NCBI GenBank assembly: GCA_001579985.1
Contig: LRSR01003411.1
Location: forward strand, 1-26,056
Length of the DNA: 26,056 nt
Reading direction: 5' to 3'
Origin: Hypsibius dujardini
Taxonomy: Eukaryota > Tardigrada > Eutardigrada > Parachela > Hypsibiidae
In this document: positions 19,701 through 26,056 of the stretch, in pieces
How the letters are laid out: each line of letters starts with the position of its first letter
Position numbering within the stretch: position 1 is the first letter of the stretch
Notes under the pieces: model-generated
Told to the model about the DNA's origin: nothing
The model's database searches: none
What the model saw: only the letters and a program-made list of their open reading frames with translations
Program-made: the position numbers and the translations under genes

Positions 19701-22700
19701 CCGTTTGAGGATCACACAAAACTAGATAGGCTGAACTAAAAATTTGCTAATACTTTTAGAAATAATTTAGAAGTTTCAGTTTACAAATACAAATACAGTA
19801 GATTTTAAAGTTATAAGTCATTATCTAACGAAACTAAGAACGTATGTACTAGCTAATGTTTAGTTGACTATAAAAACTAGTTGTCTGGGTATTTATAACT
19901 TTTAACGTCTCTAGGGAAATTCATTTGTGAGACATTTACTGTATACAACTTTAACCATGGTTCCAGAGAATAAACTGGAGATGACCGCAGTCACCCTGAA
20001 GGCGTTGGTTCGCTGCGCAACTCTCTGCAACCGAGCCATCTTCAAGCCCGATCAGGAACAGCTGATGATGATGAAACGCGAGACGGTCGGTGATGCCTCC
20101 GAGTCGGCGCTGTTGAAGTTTACCGAGGTCAACATCGGCAACACGGTGGATGCCCGAGCGAAGAATCCGAAAATCGCAGAAATTCCTTTTAACTCCACCA
20201 ACAAATATCAGGTATATAGGCCAAAACGGTCTCAAATAAGGCTTATGAATAAAAAAACTAAGAAAATCTAAGTCAAGCTAAAGCTGATAGCTAAAACTGT
20301 ATGTGACTAATTTTGTGAATTTCATTTTTTTAGTTGACAAAAACAGCAAAACTAAACGTGCCAATTAATAAAACTATAATTTGAAAAAGTCATGGTGTCG
20401 AGGCTAAAAGAAGCTCAACTGAGAATCCTTAATGGTTAATTTTAAGTTAACTAAAAAAACTAATCACTAGTTTTTGCCACCCATACTAGGACTGTGCAGC
20501 ATTATAAGCAGATACAGCTCTTTCAATTTCGGTTAGGTTTCCTCTCTCGTTTACAAGTAGAAAAGTTATTTTATTCGAGTCGGCCCTGACAATTTGGATT
20601 GTAGCTATCCATCCATGCGTCGGCTGACTATCCTGGAGAAAATCTTCTTGTAATGAAGGGTGCACCGGAGAGGATAATAGATCGCTGCAAATTCATTGAA
20701 GTCAACGGTCAATTGTTGCCACTCACTACGGACTGGCACGTCAAGTTTGACAAGGCTTATCAAGCTCTCGGCGGAATAGGCGAACGCGTTCTGGGTACAT
20801 CAAACACTGATTCATTGTATTATTATTTGATTACATAATTGCTTAATTATTCAATTGAGATTCAACTAAAATTAAAATTAAAATAATAAAAAAATTGTAT
20901 AATGAAACAGACGTTGATTTGGTATTATGTATCATAATTAATTAAAGATGTGCATACTGGGTTTTGATATAAATTAAAGCAAGGAAAAGAGTCTCAGATA
21001 TGACTGGATTTAATTATTGGCAAAGCAAAATTCCAACCTGAGTAATGTACCACAAAAATAGTACAATTAGTGCAGTCAAAAATTGTTTTATTTCTTTCAG
21101 GTTTCGCACAATTTCGTCTGCCGCGTGACCAGTTTCCCCTGGGATTTCAGTTCAACCTTGAGGTTCCTAACTTTCCTGTTGAGGGGCTTACCTTTTTGGG
21201 TCTCATCTCGCTGATCGATCCACCACGAGCTGCCGTGCCGAGCGCTGTCGCCACTTGCCAAGAGGCAGGTTAGTATTGCAAATATACGTAATGAAAAGGC
21301 GGAGACAGTAAGGCTTATTTCACTCAATACTAGCATGTTTTTGTCTTAGTTACAATAAATATGTTCCTTTAGCTTCGTTCAATCAATTCGGAATGTTGAA
21401 AAATGGAAAATTCAAAACTTTTGGGAAATATTTGTTTATATATTGAAAAGATCAATTGCATTGTTTCCCATTAATTCTGGACTATTTTTGAGTTTGCACA
21501 GAATCAGCTACAATATCGGTTGATTGAAGCTAACCTACAAATCTTATTGACTAAAATAAGATTAAACTAATGAGAAGTTTAAATGCCCTAAGCAAAAGTT
21601 AACGAAGTTTAGTATTTCCATTGCCATCAGTACAGACGTTAAATGTCGTATACTATTTGCTAATTTTCCCATTTAGTTAAATCTGTCAAGACTAATAAAA
21701 TTAGTGCAATAAATGTGAACTCATTGAATGTGTTAAAAGATATTCAGTATTTAATTTTATTCATAAGGTAAAAACTACAACTTATTCACAACAAAATATT
21801 ATTTTAGTTTTTTATTTTACTCTATTTTTTTATGTTACTCTATTTTTCACAACATTCCCTTGCACTGCATCCGTCTTAATTGAATAGTTTTTTTATTTTT
21901 GGTTTATATAACAGGCGTGCGAGTTATTATGGTCACGGGCGACCATCCAATCACCGCGAAGGCCATCGCGCGAACCGTGGGGATTATTGGGCCGACCAGC
22001 GAGACTGTGGAGGACATTGCCGTGCGACTCTGCAAACCGGTGGATGAAATCGAGCCGACGTTAGCGCGCGCCGCTGTCGTTACCGGCAGCATGCTGAAGG
22101 AGATGTCGTCCGATCAGCTGGACTTTGTTTTGCGGACCCATCCGGAGCTGGTGTTTGCCAGGACTTCGCCGCAGCAGAAACTGATTATTGTCGAGGGTGT
22201 CCAGCGGATGGGCTGCATTGTGGCTGTGACGGGAGACGGGGTCAACGATTCTCCCGCCCTCCGCAAGGCCGATATTGGTAACACCTTTTTGCTGACTAGA
22301 GAACATTTTAATTTCGTAAATTTTTTATTTTTATTAATGCTATCTTCTTCTTATAATTAATAGTTAATTTTATAATACACAATTCGTAATTCATAACCTG
22401 ACTACAATTTACAATTAACAAATTGATTTTCCTGATTTGGTAACTTTTTAGTTTTTATAATTTTAACAATTTTTTGCAGCATTGTAATTTTTATAGTTGT
22501 TCTCGAGGTCGGAAAGTACTGCCGCTATCTTTCCTTCGCGAAAATTGTGTCGCAAAGTACATTCCTTCCTTGGGTTATTTTTAATGACGGTTTTCGCATT
22601 TAGCATTAAATTAATTATAACTTTTATGCAGTGAGACTAAATATCAAAACTGGTTGTTAATAAATTTTGAACAAAATATACAATTTATGCATTGTATTCA

Positions 22701-25644
22701 CTTTTCAGTAGTAAGGTAATCCAAAATGGGCTCCTTCACAAGGAGGGACCACATTCTATACCGTTTTTTTAGCTGACTGCAAGTGCTTGTCAAAACAATT
22801 CACGTGTTTCACCATAATTTATTTATTTGAGTTATACCAAGGTAATTCTGCTTTAACGACAATGCGCTTTCTTCTTTATTTCTGCGCAGCTTTTTTTTCA
22901 ATATGCTTCTGTAGCCCAAACAAATTACAATGAGACTCATAAAACACCTTAAATGGCTGGTCAGCACAAAGAGCCCGAAATAGAATGTGAACCCTTCCCT
23001 TTGATAGAAAAATGTATTCAACAATTTTTCACTTGCATAATCCCATACATTGTGCACGCAAATTGAAATACATCACTAATTTCACTTACAGTATGACCCC
23101 TCAAAGACGCTGAATTGAATGAACGCGACGTCGAATGTCGAACGTGCCAAGCTACACACAATTGATGTTTTATTATTCTAAGGTATTGCGATGGGGATTA
23201 CTGGCAGTGACGTGAGCAAGGATGCAGCAAAGATGATTCTGCTAGACGACAACTTTGCATCAGTGGTGGTCGGCATCGAAGAGGGCCGTTTAATCTTCGA
23301 TAACCTGAAGAAAACGATTGCCTACATGTTGACCTCCAATATCGCTGAGATTGGACCGTATCTCACGTAAGTGCCGCGAGCAATAGTGTCCGCCCTTTTC
23401 CTAGCCTTGCTTCATGAATACACAAATTCGGCTGTCGTTTGGCTTTCACAGAGTTGACATTTCATATTTTTTTCCGCAATCGTTCTGCAATTTTAACGTC
23501 AATCAAAACTCACATTAATTATCCTACAGGTCTGTCATAACACAAACACCACAGGCTATTGGAACGGCTGGAATGCTTTACATCGATCTTCTTACTGATA
23601 TTGTAAGTTTTCCCGCGAACACGTGTAACACAACTGTTAAATCAGACTTTTCAGATGTTCTTTTATTGAACGGTTTTCTTGGCAGTTTGAGAATACTCTT
23701 CTCAAATATTTAATTGGAGGTGGTTGGTGAAACAAAAATTAAATGAGGAATATAGTTCTCATACATAGTGCCCAGGTATGGGCTACGAAGGTGTTTGTGG
23801 TGGCTACCTTCTAGAAAATTTGAGGGAAATCAGCACAAACCAATCAGTCATAAAGTTTTGACAAAATTGGCTTTTCTGAATGTTCTTATGGAGAAAACGA
23901 CAAAAAATCTTGAGTGGTCGATTATTACACAGTTCGGATGGGAACTAGAAACGTAACTGAATGGTATACGAGCAGGAATTGAGCAGGGGCTCAAAAACCA
24001 TATTCGAGAAAACCGGGTTCAAAATTTTAAACTAGACAAACCGATAAATCCCCCCCCCCCCGCTTTTTTCAAAATGAAAATATCTTTTTTTGAAACCCAA
24101 TAGGTACAGATTATTTGCTTAGAAGATATAATATTTAGGTTCTGCTTTATCGACAATGTTTTGAACAAAAACTTGCCTGTAACCGCTACAACTAATGCGC
24201 GTCAAAGCTTCTGGGAATGCACCGCGTAAACTGTCCTACCATCTGCGCAACATCGTTTTTTGAAAAGCTCACGTAATATTTTTTATTTTTGCATCCATAA
24301 AACATAATAAAATGTTTTCTCCTAGTTATGAGATAGATAAATTGTATCATCAGGTAGAGAACAAATATGAAGGCCGCAAATTAAATAATATATTTTAAAT
24401 ATTGTACATGCATTAATAAGAATTTTTAGTTTACGTGAATTTTATTTTATATTGTTGCTCTTTATAGTTATAAATATTTACCGTAACCCCAAAAAACACT
24501 TATTGTTAAGAATAAAAATTTTCATCGAAGGGCAGTGCCAGGGATCCGAACCTATGCTAGATCCCTAAGGGCACCCCTAGGGGAGTTGCTTGGATTACTG
24601 TCCCCTGGTAATCGAAACAGGTCTGTAATTGCTCGCCTTAACAAAAATGTGTTTCCATCCAGGCGCCAGCTATAGCCCTCTCATATGAGCCCTCGGAGAT
24701 GGACATTATGAAGCGTAAACCGCGTGACCCCAACCGAGACCGAATCATCAACGGACAGCTGCTCAGCCAGGCCTACGGGCAGATTGGGTTCATCCAATGT
24801 ATGGCCGGATTCATGTGTTACTTTGTCGTGTTTGCGGAGAACGGCTGGTGGCCACAACAAATCTTTAGCCAAGACAAAGAGTATTACAACCAATGGGAGA
24901 ACCGCGTCAACCAAGACATGGTCGACTCATTCGGCCAAGAGTGGACATGGGAACAGCGGCATGAAGTCACGCTAACTGCACAGGGAGCCTTCTTCTTGAC
25001 GGTCGTCATCACACAAATTGGCAATATTCTCAACTGTAAATGCCGAAAAATGTCACTATATCGCAAGGGACTTTTGAGGTGACTTTCTTCTCGCGTGTTG
25101 CATCAATAAGACTTCATGTAAAAAATACCGGCCAAATGCAGTTAAACTTTAATTTAATATTTTGAGTTTAATTCTAACCTGCCTAAATTTGTTCCGCTTT
25201 AACTATTCTACGTAGATAAAACGGAAATTCTTTGGAAAACCATTAAAGAAATTTATTTATATTTCAACTTCTAGAAATTCAAACTGAGTATGATGTTACC
25301 TAAGGAACTTTATGCACCGACCTTTCATGCAAATTAGAAGCGGTGGGCCTTCGATCCTCGGCCTAATAAGTCATCTAAATTTTGAATTTGTTTAAATTTA
25401 ACCTGGACACAAGTTTGTTTGTACGTAAATTAAATAAACTATTTACATTTTAATGTTCACGGTAATAAAAAAAATCAAAATCAATCAATTAGTTTATTAG
25501 TATTGACGTTGCTACCTGTTGCGGTACTTTTCTTCTTTGCAGTAACATGGTCCTCCTGTGCGCAATCGTTTTTGAGGTGGCTGTCGTGAGTTTGATTATC
25601 TACACACCAAAATTCAATCGTCTACTTCAAGTACTGCCAGCCAG
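16456..25644 (+). CDS. Divergent Na+/K+-ATPase-type alpha subunit (P-type ATPase IIC), 3' end outside window
   Basis: Fifteen exons were joined: 16456-16791, 16896-16955, 17026-17229, 17305-17428, 17752-17876, 18366-18770, 19484-19682, 19967-20211, 20605-20794, 21101-21268, 21915-22277, 23183-23366, 23530-23602, 24663-25078 and 25543-25644. All introns are GT..AG and all phases agree, giving 1,064 complete codons. The family exchanges cytosolic Na+ for external K+ at the plasma membrane, using ATP and a beta subunit. Intact are [18 protein letters not shown] (phosphorylated Asp), [40 protein letters not shown] and a beta-contact [11 protein letters not shown]. Ion-site residues kept are the Glu of VPEG (M4), Ser-Asn and Glu of TSNIAEI (M5) and both Asp of YIDLLTD (M6). 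Replaced are the M8 Asp (QIGN) and the second M9 Glu (FEV). Pro of M5 NIPE is Ala. The N-terminal region is about 112 residues, longer than usual. M10 and the C terminus lie beyond the window. Confidence 0.93.
16801..16854. repeat. CAAA/CAGA microsatellite
   Basis: CAAACAGA-type units lie at the start of the intron after the ATPase N-terminal exon. Confidence 0.85.
16896..16955 (+). CDS. ATPase exon: N-terminal [10 protein letters not shown] segment
   Basis: This 60-base exon encodes [20 protein letters not shown], equivalent to the family's MDDHKLSLDEL region. The donor is TCA/GTGAGC and both ends are phase 0. Confidence 0.85.
17026..17229 (+). CDS. ATPase exon: M1 and first extracellular loop
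   Basis: It encodes [20 protein letters not shown], then M1 ([19 protein letters not shown]), then the loop ending PSDN. Gln and Asn bracket the loop with the same 11-residue spacing as the cardiotonic-steroid contact positions of known alpha subunits. Confidence 0.9.
17305..17428 (+). CDS. ATPase exon: M2
   Basis: It encodes [19 protein letters not shown] (M2), then [19 protein letters not shown]. It follows a 75-base intron and ends in phase 1. Confidence 0.88.
17752..17876 (+). CDS. ATPase exon: start of the actuator domain
   Basis: It encodes [20 protein letters not shown] and the GDKIPADIR motif. The acceptor is TTTACGCAG and the donor AAA/GTAAGC. Confidence 0.9.
17950..18345. repeat. 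Imperfect ACTAAA-rich simple repeat
   Basis: Words such as AACTAAA, AACTAAATTT and AACTACA recur irregularly through the intron before the TGES exon. Similar words occur in the introns near 19726-19880 and 20230-20480. Confidence 0.6.
18366..18770 (+). CDS. ATPase exon: TGES loop, M3 and M4
   Basis: It encodes [29 protein letters not shown]3, an unusual Gly-rich M3-M4 loop ([11 protein letters not shown]), and M4 with [13 protein letters not shown]. The usual LLATVT after PEG is ILPATT here, placing an extra Pro in M4. Confidence 0.93.
19036..19230. repeat. GTCC-rich simple repeat in an ATPase intron
   Basis: Degenerate TCCG/GTCC tetranucleotide units fill the middle of the intron 18771-19483. 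They create open frames on the plus strand that are not genes. Confidence 0.8.
19484..19682 (+). CDS. ATPase exon: phosphorylation site
   Basis: It encodes [16 protein letters not shown], then [29 protein letters not shown], and ends EDQS. The donor AGCA/GTAGGT is somewhat ambiguous. This choice gives phase 1, matching the next acceptor. Confidence 0.9.
19967..20211 (+). CDS. ATPase exon: nucleotide-binding domain, first part
   Basis: The acceptor is CATGGTTCCAG. It encodes [19 protein letters not shown] and [10 protein letters not shown], all standard N-domain blocks. The donor is CAG/GTATAT. Confidence 0.9.
20605..20794 (+). CDS. ATPase exon: nucleotide-binding domain, second part
   Basis: The acceptor is TTTGGATTGTAG. 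It encodes [19 protein letters not shown] followed by APERIIDRC, then GGIGERVLG. The Lys of MKGAPER, which contacts ATP in this family, is present. Confidence 0.92.
21101..21268 (+). CDS. ATPase exon: [14 protein letters not shown]
   Basis: The acceptor is ATTTCTTTCAG. It encodes [17 protein letters not shown], then [20 protein letters not shown]. Confidence 0.92.
21915..22277 (+). CDS. ATPase exon: P-domain and hinge
   Basis: It encodes [35 protein letters not shown] and [19 protein letters not shown]. All Mg2+-coordinating residues of the hinge are present. Confidence 0.94.
22278..23182. other. Large ATPase intron, nothing supported
   Basis: This 905-base AT-rich intron lies between the hinge and M5 exons. 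A minus-strand 82-codon frame at 22809-23057 has no supporting context. Confidence 0.6.
23183..23366 (+). CDS. ATPase exon: hinge end and M5
   Basis: It encodes [40 protein letters not shown], then M5 with [15 protein letters not shown]. Ser, Asn and Glu of the ion site are kept. The usual Pro of NIPE is Ala and the following Thr is Gly. Confidence 0.93.
23530..23602 (+). CDS. ATPase exon: M6
   Basis: This 73-base exon encodes [20 protein letters not shown], ending LLTDI. Both Asp of the ion site are present, as is the Thr seven residues before the first Asp. Confidence 0.9.
23603..24662. other. Longest ATPase intron
   Basis: This 1,060-base intron has a C run at 24051-24061. Near 24535-24600 it has GGATCCGAACC and a CCCCTAGGGG palindrome, which may be a repeat fragment. 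No gene was seen. Confidence 0.5.
24663..25078 (+). CDS. ATPase exon: M7, beta-subunit loop and M8
   Basis: It encodes [21 protein letters not shown]7, and a loop with [11 protein letters not shown] matching the SYGQ beta-subunit contact. M8 follows with [17 protein letters not shown]. The aligned M8 Asp (QWAD in vertebrate alpha) is Asn. Confidence 0.93.
25543..25644 (+). CDS. ATPase exon: M9
   Basis: The acceptor is TTCTTTGCAG. It encodes [20 protein letters not shown] then [13 protein letters not shown], closer in wording to the H+/K+-ATPase M9 (FQV) than to the Na+/K+ form (FEE). The donor CCAG/GTATGA is preferred over reading on to the stop at 25664-25666, because M10 and the C terminus are still missing. 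Confidence 0.85.
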
Positions 25645-26056
25645 GTATGAGACCTTCATGCCTTAAGGAAGAGGGGAACACTTTTCTAATAGAAATTAAA
25701 AGGCATTTTTATGCCAACGACGTGGACCATAGCTTCAGATGACCACACAGTCAGAGAGAAGAGTGCATTGTCTGTTCAATGTGCGCACTTAAGGGAGAGG
25801 TCATAAAACTGCCCGTATGACAGAACCGCGAGCGATAAATTGTTTAAAAAGTATTTAATTTACGGTATTCCAAGACTGAAAACTGATCCGTCACTTTTGA
25901 AGGCCTTACTTACTGTTTTCTTCTCACGAACGGAATCGGAGATAGGAAACCGAAAGAAATAGGACTTAAAAATGTTCTAAAATAAATTTTTTTTGCAAGT
26001 ACAGTGTACTTCACTTTTCGAAACGTCTAACTACCAAAATTTGGTACTGCCAGAAA

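Noticed and set aside
22809-23057. Minus-strand 82-codon hydrophobic frame in an ATPase intron
   Set aside because: It sits in AT-rich sequence with no splice partner or recognisable motif.
24535-24640. tRNA-like GGTTCGGATCC on the minus strand
   Set aside because: The flanking bases do not form a T-arm or acceptor stem and no anticodon arm is visible. It may be a tRNA-derived repeat, but only one copy is present here.
25645-25666. Stop codon soon after M9 of the ATPase, suggesting a truncated pump
   Set aside because: A good donor (CAG/GTATGA) lies just before it, and M10 plus the C terminus are needed. The read-through tail YETFMP is more likely intronic.
1-26056. CRISPR arrays, operons or ribosome binding sites
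   Set aside because: The window is eukaryotic with spliced genes. No direct-repeat and spacer pattern was seen.

Overview
The window looks like animal (invertebrate) nuclear DNA. Its two best genes are split into many short exons with GT..AG introns of about 70 to 1,060 bases. The intergenic sequence is AT-rich and carries decayed transposons and many GTCT/CAGA-type microsatellites. The protein on the right is a Na+/K+-ATPase-type P-type ATPase, a family typical of animals. I cannot name the species; an ecdysozoan-like invertebrate is only a guess.

Layout from left to right. (1) Positions 1-3290 form one unit bounded by 165-base terminal inverted repeats about 95 percent identical. Inside it, on the minus strand, lies a frameshifted reverse transcriptase with a C-terminal nuclease-like domain. 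Just inside its right repeat is a piece matching the last coding residues and 3' untranslated region of the neighbouring SAP-like gene. (2) Positions 4384-7462 hold two tandem plus-strand genes for small proteins that begin with the same SAP-like domain (starts at 4411 and 6860). (3) Positions 8780-11682 hold a minus-strand gene that I reconstructed as seven exons with every splice phase matching. It encodes a 524-residue, low-complexity, partly coiled-coil protein with a basic tail, which I do not recognise. (4) Positions about 12.8-14.95 kb hold a three-level nest: a degenerate mariner-like transposase split by a TTAA-flanked fold-back element, which is itself split by a small MITE. (5) Positions 16456 to beyond 25644 hold the ATPase gene in at least 15 exons, with every exon junction in phase. 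The first coding exon may lie upstream and the last exon or exons lie past the window edge.

Functionally, the ATPase keeps the whole catalytic cycle machinery: TGES, DKTGT, the MKGAPER nucleotide site, the TGDGVND hinge and the SFGQ beta-subunit contact. It keeps the acidic ion-site residues of M4, M5 and M6. The M8 Asp and the second M9 Glu associated with the third Na+ site are replaced by Asn and Val, so it is a divergent pump paralogue of possibly altered stoichiometry. The SAP-like genes and the inverted-repeat element share sequence. Either the element captured the end of a host gene, or the SAP-like genes are themselves domesticated or stranded parts of the same mobile element family.
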